Below are positions 9,361 to 18,202 of a stretch of DNA of 64,000 nt, in pieces. The notes beneath the pieces were generated by a model that saw only the letters and a list, made by a program, of their open reading frames with translations, was not told where the DNA came from and did not search any database. Source of the stretch: Pedobacter sp014947265 (GTDB lineage: Bacteria > Bacteroidota > Bacteroidia > Sphingobacteriales > Sphingobacteriaceae); contig NZ_JADCNK010000016.1 in assembly GCF_014947265.1 (NCBI RefSeq), positions 1 to 64,000 of the forward strand, given 5' to 3'. Position 1 is the first letter of the stretch; every line of letters begins with the position of its first letter. Made by a program: the position numbers and the translations under genes.

Positions 9361-10020
9361 ATGTTTTCAAAAGAAGAAATCGCACAGCGTATCGCTAAAG
9401 AGATAAAAGATGGATATTATGTTAACCTGGGGATTGGCATACCTACACTGGTGGCCAACTATATCCCTAAAGGAATTAATGTAGTATTACAATCAGAAAA
9501 TGGTTTGCTGGGCATGGGACCATTTCCTTTTGAAGGGGAAGAAGATGCTGATTTAATTAATGCAGGAAAACAAACCATTACCACTTTGCCTGGATCATCT
9601 ATTTTTGATTCAGCAATGAGTTTTGGGATGATCCGTGCTCAAAAAGTAGATTTAACCATTCTGGGAGCCATGGAGGTGTCGGAAAACGGAGACATTGCCA
9701 ACTGGAAAATTCCGGGTAAAATGGTTAAAGGAATGGGCGGAGCAATGGATTTGGTTGCCTCGGCTAAAAACATCATCGTAGCCATGCAGCACATTAATAA
9801 AGCTGGTGAAAGTAAATTATTGCCAAAATGCACCTTGCCGTTAACAGGTGTGAAATGTATTAAAAAAATAGTTACCGAACTGGCGGTTTTGGATATTTTA
9901 CCTGAAGGTGGTTTTAAACTTTTGGAGCGTGCACCAGGCGTGAGTATCGAATTTATACAGCAATCTACGGCAGGTAGATTGGTTGTGGAAGGTGATATAC
10001 CTGAAATGAGACTGGATTAA
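9361..10020 (+). CDS. scoB: 3-oxoacid CoA-transferase subunit B
   Basis: Beta subunit partner of the upstream gene, 219 residues. The catalytic glutamate is in LQSENGLLGMGP (near residue 46), where the covalent glutamyl-CoA intermediate forms. GIGIPTLVANYIP and the GGAMDLVASAKN motif are also typical. The two subunit genes lie in order A then B, the common bacterial arrangement, and probably form one transcript despite the 54-base gap. Confidence 0.92.
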   Translation: MFSKEEIAQRIAKEIKDGYYVNLGIGIPTLVANYIPKGINVVLQSENGLLGMGPFPFEGEEDADLINAGKQTITTLPGSSIFDSAMSFGMIRAQKVDLTILGAMEVSENGDIANWKIPGKMVKGMGGAMDLVASAKNIIVAMQHINKAGESKLLPKCTLPLTGVKCIKKIVTELAVLDILPEGGFKLLERAPGVSIEFIQQSTAGRLVVEGDIPEMRLD

Positions 10021-10054
10021 TTAGTGGTTTGTGGCGACACAAACCACGGCAATT

Positions 10055-10150
10055 AGAATGATCGTCATTCTCGCGCAGGCGGAATCTTAATAGAGCATGT
10101 AAACCTATCAGGGCATTACGATTCCCAATCAAGTTGGGAATGACGGTTCC
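10055..10150. repeat. REP-like intergenic element
   Basis: Spacer repeat reading CGTCATTCTCGCGCAGGCGG on one side and CCAAGTTGGGAATGACGG on the other, that is a palindrome bounded by GTCATTC / GAATGAC. It belongs to the same class as the elements at 6798-7147 and 46085-46446. No gene. Confidence 0.5.
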
Positions 10151-10161
10151 TCTCGCAAAAA

Positions 10162-10194
10162 AGAGAAGTCAAGTTTTTAAAACTTGACTTCTCT
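10162..10194. terminator. Bidirectional terminator between scoB and udk
   Basis: Perfect 15-base stem (agagaagtcaagttt / aaacttgacttctct) with a three-base loop, just before the udk stop codon on the minus strand and downstream of scoB on the plus strand. It suits termination of both convergent transcripts, though the T-tract is short. Confidence 0.6.
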
Positions 10195-10199
10195 GGTGT

Positions 10200-10850
10200 T
10201 TACTGTATATCCACCAAAATACTATTCCTCAAATCGTTCGAAATATCTTCTGTGATGGCGATAATTTCGTCGGGCTCATTGGTATTATTCATCACTACCT
10301 TATTGCATTGTTCGCGGTAGGGTAGCAGGTACTCTTTATAAGCGGGTACTACATGGTTGTGCCATTTGTACAATACGTCATCTTCCGGATAACCTCGTTC
10401 TAAACCATCACGTTTAATACGGCGATCTAAAGCAACCTGTTCATCCGCATCAACAAAAATGGTATGATCCAGTAAAGCCGCGATTTCTTTAAAATGGAGG
10501 ATAAAAAGCCCCTCTACAATAATAATAGGTGCTGATTTAATTTCCAGTATTTTAACTACAGCCAAAGGGTTATTAAAGTTATATTCTTTTTTATAAACCA
10601 CTTCACCGCTCATTAATTGCTTAATATCTCTCAAAAACTGTTCGCTGTCAATGGTTGAGGGAAGATCGAAGTTGTATAACTTGTTTTCTTCCTGTGTCAT
10701 GTCACCGGCAGGGATGTAATAATCATCCTGGGATACCAGTGTTACTTCATCCTGTTTAAAATGATGAAGAAAGCAGTTTAAGAAAAATGTTTTGCCCGAT
10801 CCGCTACCACCGGCAATACCAATTATAAAAGGCTTTTTGTTTGAACTCAT
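10200..10850 (-). CDS. udk: Uridine kinase
   Basis: Phosphorylates uridine/cytidine to the monophosphate in pyrimidine salvage. 216 residues with a Walker A P-loop GIAGGSGSGKT (residues 11-21), a DDYY substrate motif, a Walker-B-like IIIVEGLFIL and the RRIKRD lid arginines. The ATG overlaps the stop of the upstream LysM gene as ATGA, so translation is coupled. The functional link to a cell-wall LysM protein is not obvious. Confidence 0.92.
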   Translation of the reverse strand: MSSNKKPFIIGIAGGSGSGKTFFLNCFLHHFKQDEVTLVSQDDYYIPAGDMTQEENKLYNFDLPSTIDSEQFLRDIKQLMSGEVVYKKEYNFNNPLAVVKILEIKSAPIIIVEGLFILHFKEIAALLDHTIFVDADEQVALDRRIKRDGLERGYPEDDVLYKWHNHVVPAYKEYLLPYREQCNKVVMNNTNEPDEIIAITEDISNDLRNSILVDIQ

Positions 10851-12382
10851 TGAGCACTATAGGTTAAATTGCAGAAAAAACGTTTGTCTAAAGCGCCTAA
10901 TGAATCGGCTACAGCTTTAGTCATTACAATGATAACATCTTTTGTAGATTCGTTCTCTGTAAATTTACCAACAACTTTGGCAAAGGTAGTGCGGTTGGTC
11001 ATTGGGTTGGTAATTTTAATTACCCTGCCCACAGGCGCTGTACGGTGCAAAACCAACATTTTTGTTCCATCCATATCTTGGTCTTCAATCCAAACTGCAG
11101 CTCCTTTTTCTTCGATCTGACTTAAACCATATACGCTCGGATCGCGGCGAAGTTTAGGATCTTTAACCATGGTACTGTCAGGTTCATTTTCCTGTTCTTC
11201 TTTTGATAAATCATTTACCGATTTAGGCTGTGGTGGTTTAGGAATGATCAGTTTCTGGCCTACCTTGATGTTGTTATCGTCCAGTTTATTTGCTGTTCTG
11301 ATCTGATAAGCCGTTAAATTATATTTTTTAGCTATAGAGAAAATGTTTTCGCCAGTGGCTACGGTATGGATAAAACTTTCTTCTTTAGTTGCTACTGGTA
11401 TATCTTTGGTTTTGGTTTCAGTTTCAGCCTGTTTTTCTTTGGGTACCTGAACATCTGCAATGATGCCGCCAGGAACTTTTAAAACCTGCCCGATAGTAAT
11501 AGCATTATCAGGAAGATTGTTCATTGTTCTGATCTGATAGGCAGTAATGCCATATTGCCTGGCAATGGTGAAAATGGTTTCGTTCCTTAAAACGGTGTGT
11601 GTACCTGCTGTATCGTTGGATTTATTCTCTTGTGTCGGCTTTTCTTCAATAGCAGCTGAAACTACTTTAGTTTCGTCGATGTTTTTTGTCGCCGGGATTT
11701 TAAGTTTCTGACCAATACGGAGGTTATTGCCCGAAAGATTGTTGGCTTTTTTTACTTCTTCAACCGTAGTGCCATATTTTTCGGCAATTTTTCCTAAAAA
11801 TTCTTTACGCGCAACAGTATGCTCAATCATAGTTTGATCTGAAGCCGGAGTATTGTTTACAGGTGATTCTGTATTGTTTTTTGCAGGCGGCGTAACCGTC
11901 TCAGGTACTGGGCTCTGTACTCCGTTTTTTGCCGGTATTTTTAAAACCTGACCGATGCTTAAATTACTGCCCTTTAAGTTGTTTAAAGCCTTAATTTCAT
12001 TTATGGTTGTGCCATATTTTTCGGCCAGCATATTTAAATTTTCTTTTGGCTTAATGGTATGCTCAATCACATTGCCAGTTGCAGTAGTTTGAGTCTGCGT
12101 ATTGTTAGATGGTCCTGTTGCTGTAAAAGGAATATTTGTAGGAACTTTGATGATCACACCAACCTGTAGATATTTGTTTTCGTTAAAAGCCATAATATCT
12201 TTTGGCGATACATTGTATCTTCTTCCGATAGAATAGTAAGTGTCTTTTGCTACGGTTTGGTGAACGATCAGTTTTTTGCCTTTATTATTTTCTACACCGA
12301 TAGAGTCTCTTGCTGTGTTAGCTTTGGCATTTGCAATATTAAGTGCAAATAACACTACAGCAGATAAATATATTTTATGCAT
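10847..12382 (-). CDS. Secreted five-LysM protein with double-psi barrel-like C-terminus
   Basis: Exported peptidoglycan-binding protein of 511 residues with a signal peptide (about 1-21). Five LysM modules sit at about 38-81, 106-150, 186-230, 261-304 and 338-381, separated by Thr/Pro/Lys/Asn-rich linkers. Modules 4 and 5 share the unusual TAYQIRTxN helix and look like a recent duplication. The C-terminal region (about 412-511) resembles an RlpA-type double-psi beta barrel (APVGRVIKITNPMTNRTTFAKVVG), a fold of septal or wall-associated proteins. It likely acts at the cell wall in the periplasm; catalytic activity cannot be assigned. Confidence 0.85.
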   Translation of the reverse strand: MHKIYLSAVVLFALNIANAKANTARDSIGVENNKGKKLIVHQTVAKDTYYSIGRRYNVSPKDIMAFNENKYLQVGVIIKVPTNIPFTATGPSNNTQTQTTATGNVIEHTIKPKENLNMLAEKYGTTINEIKALNNLKGSNLSIGQVLKIPAKNGVQSPVPETVTPPAKNNTESPVNNTPASDQTMIEHTVARKEFLGKIAEKYGTTVEEVKKANNLSGNNLRIGQKLKIPATKNIDETKVVSAAIEEKPTQENKSNDTAGTHTVLRNETIFTIARQYGITAYQIRTMNNLPDNAITIGQVLKVPGGIIADVQVPKEKQAETETKTKDIPVATKEESFIHTVATGENIFSIAKKYNLTAYQIRTANKLDDNNIKVGQKLIIPKPPQPKSVNDLSKEEQENEPDSTMVKDPKLRRDPSVYGLSQIEEKGAAVWIEDQDMDGTKMLVLHRTAPVGRVIKITNPMTNRTTFAKVVGKFTENESTKDVIIVMTKAVADSLGALDKRFFCNLTYSAQ

Positions 12383-12614
12383 TTATTTTTATCTAATTTT
12401 CTAAGTCAAAGGGAGCAATTATACGAATAATATTGTTAACCATCTTAAGTCGGGCTGTTGGTTTTTAAGTAAAACTAAGATGATTTTATTTTTTTTGAAT
12501 TGATATGTAATTCATATACAAATATTTATAATATCCCTGTTTTGTTTTTGTTAAATATTAAACGATTTAATAAATAACGTATTGTTCAAGAGACAAAATT
12601 GAGTAAAACTTTTA

Positions 12615-12622
12615 TAAATTTG
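12615..12622 (+). promoter_or_regulatory. Candidate -7 box for dps
   Basis: TAAATTTG matches the Bacteroidota TAnnTTTG -7 element, 43 bases before the dps ATG. No well-spaced TTG -33 box was found, so only the -7 part is supported. Confidence 0.35.
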
Positions 12623-12664
12623 GTTTGTTACGTTGACAATAAAAACATTATAAATCATAACAAA

Positions 12665-13144
12665 ATGGACGCTAAAGAAATAAGCTTAAACGAGAAAGAA
12701 GTTAAACCAGTTGTAGATCTGTTAAATGATTATTTGGCTAATTACCACATTCATTATCAAAAATTAAGAGGTTGCCATTGGAACATTAAAGGTCAGAATT
12801 TTTTTACACTTCATGTTAAGTTTGAAGAGTTATATACCAATGCTCAACTAACTATTGACGAAATTGCTGAGCGTGTATTAACCTTAGGTAAAGCACCGCA
12901 TAGCCGTTTTGCTGATTATATTAAAGAATCTAAAATCCAAGAGATTGATACCATTGGCATGAAAGACCTTGATATGGTTGATGCCATTTTAGATGATATG
13001 GCTGCATTGATCGAATTGGAAAGAGAACTCTTGGAAGCTACTGATACTGCCGGAGACGATGGTTCTAACGATATGGTTAACCGTTTTATGCAGTTTAAAG
13101 AGAAAAATACCTGGATGTTACGCTCTTTCGCAGGTAAGAAATAA
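12665..13144 (+). CDS. dps: Dps-family ferritin-like protein
   Basis: DNA-protection and iron-storage protein of 159 residues, expected to form a dodecamer that oxidises Fe(II) with peroxide. The ferroxidase residues that sit at the dimer interface are visible: HWNIKG and, downstream, HVKFEELY followed by IDEIAERVLTLG, which is the Dps signature. The start at 12665 is chosen because the protein then begins at a normal Dps N-terminus; the in-frame extension to 12599 covers the promoter-like box. Followed by a strong terminator, so monocistronic. Stress induction is expected from the family. Confidence 0.9.
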   Translation: MDAKEISLNEKEVKPVVDLLNDYLANYHIHYQKLRGCHWNIKGQNFFTLHVKFEELYTNAQLTIDEIAERVLTLGKAPHSRFADYIKESKIQEIDTIGMKDLDMVDAILDDMAALIELERELLEATDTAGDDGSNDMVNRFMQFKEKNTWMLRSFAGKK

Positions 13145-13166
13145 TATCTTATTAGTAGGTTAAGTG

Positions 13167-13217
13167 GCCCTATATAAGTAGATTTATTGTAAAATCTGCT
13201 TATACAGGGCTTTTTTG
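13167..13217 (+). terminator. Terminator after dps
   Basis: Stem GCCCTATATAAGTAGATTT / AAAATCTGCTTATACAGGGC with a few mismatches, loop TATTGT, then TTTTTTG. This is a classic intrinsic terminator. Confidence 0.8.
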
Positions 13218-13250
13218 TTTCATAGAAAGTCTAATTATTTATCTTTGGAC

Positions 13251-15086
13251 ATGGCATACAAAAGTTTAGCAGAATGTGTTTCCGATCTTGAAAAGCACGG
13301 TCATTTAATCAGAATAAAAGAAGAAGTAGATCCTTATTTAGAAATGGCAGCCATCCATTTGAGGGTTTACGAAAATCAAGGACCGGCACTGTTATTCGAA
13401 AAAGTTAAAGGAAGTCCTTTTCCTGCGGTTTCTAATCTGTTCGGAACGTTAGAAAGATCTAAATTTATTTTTAGGGATACTTTGCCGAAGGTACAGCAAT
13501 TGGTTTCATTAAGAAACGATCCTATAAAAGCCTTAAAAAATCCGTTTAAATATGCAGGTTCTGCAATGTCGGCTTTATCGGCTCTGCCTTTAAAAACACC
13601 TTCTGCGAAAAATAAGTTTTTGAAAACAAGCATCAGTCAGTTACCGCAGATTGTAAACTGGCCTATGGATGGTGGTCCATTTGTTACCATGCCACAGGTT
13701 TATACCGAAGATGTAGATAAACCAGGTGTATTAAATGCCAATTTAGGGATGTACCGCATTCAATTAGGTGGAAACGATTATATCCAAGATAAAGAAATTG
13801 GTTTACATTACCAGATTCACAGGGGAATAGGGGTGCATCAATCGAAAGCAAACGCCCTTGGACGGCCTTTAAAAGTGAGCATTTTTGTCGGAGGTCCGCC
13901 TTCGCATCCTTTGGCAGCAGTAATGCCATTGCCTGAAGGTTTGTCGGAAATGACTTTTGCCGGGGCTCTTGGCGACAGGCGCTTCCGTTATTTTTATGAT
14001 GATGAAGGTTTCTGTATCTCTGCTGATGCCGATTTTATCATCACCGGTACCGTTTATCCAAACGAAAATAAACCAGAAGGGCCTTTTGGCGATCATTTGG
14101 GCTATTATAGCTTAACACATCCATTCCCTTTAATGAAAGTGCACAATGTGTACCATAAAAAAGATGCAATATGGTCGTTTACTGTGGTTGGTCGCCCGCC
14201 GCAGGAGGATACCAGTTTTGGCGCTTTGATTCATGAGATTACCGGTTCAGCCATTCCGCAGGAAATACATGGTTTAAAAGAAGTCCATGCGGTTGATGCT
14301 GCTGGTGTGCATCCATTGCTTTTTGCCATTGGTAGCGAACGTTATACGCCATATTTAAAAGAAAGAAGACCACAGGAAATTTTAACCATTGCCAACCACA
14401 TTCTGGGTAAAAACCAGTTGAGTTTGGCCAAATACCTTTTTATATCGGCTAAAGAAGATAATCAGCAACTGAGTACGCATCACATTGAAGATTTCATCAA
14501 ACATATATTAGAACGGGTTGATTTAACAAGAGACATCCATTTTTATACCAACACCACCATCGATACGCTGGATTATAGTGGCGACGGATTAAACAGTGGT
14601 TCGAAAGTGGTGATTGCAGCCGCAGGTAATCAAAAAAGAGAATTGTGGAGCCATGTCCCTGAAGGACTGAAACTAAGTGATGCTTTTTATCAGCCCAAAA
14701 TTGCTATGCCAGGTGTTTTGGTTTTAGCGGCTAATAAATACCTGAATCCAGAGAAAACAGCTGCAGAAATTGCGATGCTGAACATGGCCCTGATCGATCA
14801 GGATTTATCCGGCCTGCCTTTGATTATATTGGCCGATGATGCTGAGTTTACTGCTGCAACGATTGATAACTTTGTTTGGGTAGCTTTTACAAGAAGTAAT
14901 CCGGCAGCCGATATTTATGGTATTAACGATTTTACCATCAATAAACATTGGGGCTGTAAGGGTTCGATGGTTATCGATGCACGAAAAAAGCCCCACCACG
15001 CACCTGAATTGATTAAGGATGGAGTGGTAGAGGCTAAGATTGATGAAATGGGTAAAGAAGGTGGAGCGTTATTTGGGGTTTTGTAG
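13251..15086 (+). CDS. UbiD-family decarboxylase
   Basis: Prenylated-FMN-dependent decarboxylase family protein of 611 residues. The UbiD signature PEGPFGDHLGYYS (near residue 280) carries the conserved active-site glutamate and metal/prFMN-binding residues; other matches are GGPPSHPLAAVMPLPEG and VTMPQVYTED. The protein is longer than E. coli UbiD (about 500 residues), like the group annotated as menaquinone-biosynthesis decarboxylases. Bacteroidota use menaquinone, so a role there is possible, but aromatic acid decarboxylation is equally possible. The start at 13251 is preferred over the in-frame ATG at 13215, which lies inside the dps terminator. Confidence 0.85.
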   Translation: MAYKSLAECVSDLEKHGHLIRIKEEVDPYLEMAAIHLRVYENQGPALLFEKVKGSPFPAVSNLFGTLERSKFIFRDTLPKVQQLVSLRNDPIKALKNPFKYAGSAMSALSALPLKTPSAKNKFLKTSISQLPQIVNWPMDGGPFVTMPQVYTEDVDKPGVLNANLGMYRIQLGGNDYIQDKEIGLHYQIHRGIGVHQSKANALGRPLKVSIFVGGPPSHPLAAVMPLPEGLSEMTFAGALGDRRFRYFYDDEGFCISADADFIITGTVYPNENKPEGPFGDHLGYYSLTHPFPLMKVHNVYHKKDAIWSFTVVGRPPQEDTSFGALIHEITGSAIPQEIHGLKEVHAVDAAGVHPLLFAIGSERYTPYLKERRPQEILTIANHILGKNQLSLAKYLFISAKEDNQQLSTHHIEDFIKHILERVDLTRDIHFYTNTTIDTLDYSGDGLNSGSKVVIAAAGNQKRELWSHVPEGLKLSDAFYQPKIAMPGVLVLAANKYLNPEKTAAEIAMLNMALIDQDLSGLPLIILADDAEFTAATIDNFVWVAFTRSNPAADIYGINDFTINKHWGCKGSMVIDARKKPHHAPELIKDGVVEAKIDEMGKEGGALFGVL

Positions 15087-15095
15087 TTTTATCAC

Positions 15096-16415
15096 CTAAA
15101 AAGCTTTGATTTTAGATTTAGATATTCCAAAATTTATTCCAGCTAATGCGATAATATTATTTGTTTCACTGAAATTTTTTCCAAATGTGGTTGTAAAATA
15201 AATGTTATCAGAAAGCTTGTAACTGCCTATTATTGCAATCCTATTATCAGAATCATTGTTTTTAGACAGATTAAATCTTTGCAGATATTCAAGTGAAACA
15301 CAGATATTTAAAATATCGTAATTCAATCTGGTTCCAATATCTAATAAATCTGCTTTAGCGGTATAATCTTCAAATTTTTCATTATTCATATACCTTGTTA
15401 GCGCCGTAATATAAAAATTATCGCCTTTGGGTCGCCAGTTAAAGGATAGCCATGCTGCCCACCTGTTTATTTTTGCATCATGGAAAGAGTTTGTGTTAGA
15501 ACCTCCACCAATCGCTCCCGCAACATCTATGGTAAAAATTGGGTTTTCAAGTAACCCTGCGTACATTTTTTGTAATACTTTGATTTTTGTTGTATCAAGG
15601 TCAGCAAGTGCATCTTCAATTTTAGTTTTAATCGAATCGAGTCTATTAATGATTCCTTTGTTGTACGATTGAAATAATCTTGTTCTGATACCACCAGCGA
15701 TATAACTAACAGTATCTGTTTTTACTGTGGCCGCCGAGATTGAAAAATTATATAAAACGGGCATTTTATTCTTATACATTTTTTCTGCTGAAAGTTTAGG
15801 ATGATTGACCAACCAAAAAGGAGCAAATTCCATTGCACCACCCTTACCTTGCAACAGGCCTAATACACTTACCCCAAAGCCCTGGGGTGTAGTAGGCTTT
15901 TCAATTGATGATGGTGTTTTATCAAGTAGAACAAAACCCGGCGAGGAGGGTGTTTCTAAATTTTGAAAAGTAATTTTATCTGATACCGATTGTGCGGATA
16001 CCTTATTGGTGTTAAAACTAAAAATAAACAATAAAAATAATAAGAGCATAAGCCTGTATTTGCCATTAAAGCTTGCAATTCCATTTTCTGGTGCTTCTCC
16101 AATATCGATTTTTGTGAATAAAATTTTATTGTCCTGATTGAGAAAGGTCGTCGTAATTACGCATTTATTGGTAAATTGATTTACGTCCAGTACGTTTGTT
16201 TCTATCTCTATTTCTTTATTTATTAGATTGTTGGAATCGCCTATAAAAGTGTGTTGCGTTAAATTCCCTTTGGCAAGTTGTTGTGCATCAAGCATAACTT
16301 TAGAACCGCCAATCTGTCCGTTTCCAATTTGAATAGACAGAAAAATTTTGTCCTGCTCAGCAATTCCATTGAATTGTCTTACTTCTGGCTCAAGTTGATA
16401 TTTTTTGATTTCCAT
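15096..16415 (-). CDS. Unknown N-terminal domain joined to a secreted beta-barrel-like protein
   Basis: Not recognised. The 439 residues fall into two unlike parts. Residues 1-118 are soluble, rich in beta strand, with no export signal. Residues 119-142 (KYRLMLLLFLLFIF...KVSAQ) look like an ordinary Sec signal peptide with a cleavage site after VSA. Residues 143-439 resemble a small outer-membrane beta barrel: repeated aromatic/glycine strands, GGGSNTNSF, and an alternating C-terminal strand ending in Phe. An internal ATG at 16049 (residue 123) would produce just the exported barrel. The gene may be a fusion, or the true start of the barrel may be internal. It lies downstream of the two-TM protein gene at 16502 on the same strand. 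Confidence 0.6.
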   Translation of the reverse strand: MEIKKYQLEPEVRQFNGIAEQDKIFLSIQIGNGQIGGSKVMLDAQQLAKGNLTQHTFIGDSNNLINKEIEIETNVLDVNQFTNKCVITTTFLNQDNKILFTKIDIGEAPENGIASFNGKYRLMLLLFLLFIFSFNTNKVSAQSVSDKITFQNLETPSSPGFVLLDKTPSSIEKPTTPQGFGVSVLGLLQGKGGAMEFAPFWLVNHPKLSAEKMYKNKMPVLYNFSISAATVKTDTVSYIAGGIRTRLFQSYNKGIINRLDSIKTKIEDALADLDTTKIKVLQKMYAGLLENPIFTIDVAGAIGGGSNTNSFHDAKINRWAAWLSFNWRPKGDNFYITALTRYMNNEKFEDYTAKADLLDIGTRLNYDILNICVSLEYLQRFNLSKNNDSDNRIAIIGSYKLSDNIYFTTTFGKNFSETNNIIALAGINFGISKSKIKAF

Positions 16416-16501
16416 TTTAGTTGAATTAAAAGGTAAGTACTTGTAAGAAAGGTTGGTGAAGTGATTTTTGTGAAATTATTTTTTAATCAAATAATTTTAG
16501 T

Positions 16502-16828
16502 TTAGTTATCATCCTGATTGGCAGAAGGAGCCAGTAAGCCTGCCAATGCTCCAATTACCGCAGAACCAATAGAGGCTATTATAGTAATTACTTTATCTGC
16601 AGCTTGTATTTCTTTAACATTGATTAAAATACCAGTGGTAACTACTAATAAAACCAAGCTTAATGCACTAACAACCAGTCTGTATATCCAAACATCATTT
16701 TTGGGATTGGTGGCTGTGTTTTTGATTAAGGTGTCCTGTGGATTGGCTTCAAATTCCTGTTTTAGTCCTGGCTTTTGGTCAAGATCTTTAATAAAAGATT
16801 CGACTTTGTTTAATGAGAGTTTTGTCAT
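16502..16828 (-). CDS. Small two-TM protein with a leader-like N-terminus
   Basis: Unrecognised protein of 108 residues. The first 35 residues are helical and charged (LNKVESFIKDLDQKPGLKQEF), resembling in pattern the Nif11-type or NHLP leader helices, although the similarity is by eye only. Two hydrophobic segments follow (about 50-70 and 80-100), the second glycine/alanine rich (IGSAVIGALAGLLAP). It could be a small membrane protein such as a holin-like or pore-forming peptide, but nothing proves that. It precedes the beta-barrel-like gene by 86 bases and probably shares its transcript. Confidence 0.55.
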   Translation of the reverse strand: MTKLSLNKVESFIKDLDQKPGLKQEFEANPQDTLIKNTATNPKNDVWIYRLVVSALSLVLLVVTTGILINVKEIQAADKVITIIASIGSAVIGALAGLLAPSANQDDN

Positions 16829-17204
16829 GATTTTAGGTTTTTTGGTTTATGATTAATCAACCCATCATATTTTATAATGGGATTCAAAGAATGATCGATT
16901 TTACTCTGCTATCTTTCTTACTCAAAGCTAGTTGTACAGACCTATCCAAATCAAGCGTGAAAACGTTGGAATTTATACGCGTGAAAAGCGCAATGATATA
17001 CCGTAAAATCGCGGTATTTTAAAATAAATGGAAGTAAGTATAATTAACAGTAAATTCAGATAGAAGCTATTTCTGGCAGTTTTAATGCTTGAAAATGAGT
17101 TTTTTTGTATGCTCTTTATCAATGCATCGATTTTCTATTTCAAATAAGGTTAGTGTATATTTAGGTGTAAATCATTTTAAAAATCTCAAACTAAATTAAA
17201 AGCT
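16829..17204. other. Divergent intergenic region with short repeats
   Basis: No gene. It lies between two divergent transcripts (the 16502 gene and the 17205 operon). It holds a direct repeat GCGTGAAAA at 16955-16963 and 16979-16987 (24-base spacing) and a small inverted repeat ATACCG / CGGTAT (16998-17003 and 17012-17017). These could be operator sites, but there is no independent support. Confidence 0.4.
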
Positions 17205-18170
17205 ATGAATTATCTAAAATTAATTGATCTTGGAAGAAAGACAATCGGTCAAACGCTATTGATGTGTATTATCGCACTTATATTTACCGCATGCGAAGGA
17301 CGGCAGACAACTACTCTTGCTTCGACTAAAGCAGATTCTTTGTTATTGCCACGTACTTATATAACTACTGATGAAAGTAACAGAAGAGAAGATTGGTTTA
17401 ATACCCATAAATTACCAATAATAAATGACTTAACAATAGATGATACCGGAGATCCCGGAATGAATAAACTAAATTTCAACAATTTATTTGAGGCCATAGG
17501 TTTTTTAAATTTTCTTATTGATAATAAAAGTTATAACGATCAGGACACTATAACCGGTGTTCGTGTTTATTTTGCATCACCAACAATAAAACAGGGGAAA
17601 TGCGGTAAACTTACTTTGATTTTTAGTCCTACAAGCAATGGCAAACATGACATAAAAAATTACTATGCGTTTAGAAATGGAAAGCTAGATGAAAAGATGC
17701 TTGAGCTGGATACTGCAAAAGCTTGGGTCAATAATTACCAATTAAATATCAGAGAGAAACTTTCAGATTCAACAATGGATCCTAAAGATACCTGTAAAAA
17801 AGAGACAAAACATATTTGGTTTTCTAAAGAGCAAATTGAATCGATAGTTGAAGAGATGAAATATCAAATCAAAACTCATGGTGATAGTGTTGAAAAATTA
17901 GGTGTCCGTTTCATTTCATATACCGATAAAGATTATGTATTTAAACATTTTCCAATTGTTCGTCACCATCAAAGAATGACAATTTGTTTTACTTTTATAA
18001 ATAAACAAGGTAAGGATGTAGGGATTGAGCAGATTGATTCTGCAGAATTCCAAAAAAGATTAGATTATACTATAAAAAATAAGCGCGCAGGTGACACTTT
18101 TGATACAGGGGATCCCACTCCACCTCCATCAACCGGTAATAAGGCAGCACTTGATGTTTCAGATCAATAG
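17205..18170 (+). CDS. Hypothetical lipoprotein, first gene of a sensor operon
   Basis: Unrecognised protein of 321 residues. The signal peptide has a long n-region and a lipobox IFTAC (Cys30), so it is probably a lipoprotein of the periplasm or outer membrane. The mature part is polar and alpha/beta-like, with no motif I can name, and ends in a Pro/Thr-rich tail. It precedes the 7TM, kinase and regulator genes by 32 bases and is transcribed with them, so it could be an extracytoplasmic ligand-binding part of the sensor or a regulated target. Confidence 0.65.
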   Translation: MNYLKLIDLGRKTIGQTLLMCIIALIFTACEGRQTTTLASTKADSLLLPRTYITTDESNRREDWFNTHKLPIINDLTIDDTGDPGMNKLNFNNLFEAIGFLNFLIDNKSYNDQDTITGVRVYFASPTIKQGKCGKLTLIFSPTSNGKHDIKNYYAFRNGKLDEKMLELDTAKAWVNNYQLNIREKLSDSTMDPKDTCKKETKHIWFSKEQIESIVEEMKYQIKTHGDSVEKLGVRFISYTDKDYVFKHFPIVRHHQRMTICFTFINKQGKDVGIEQIDSAEFQKRLDYTIKNKRAGDTFDTGDPTPPPSTGNKAALDVSDQ

Positions 18171-18202
18171 TAAATGCTTATTTTAGATACATATTTAAAT
18201 TT

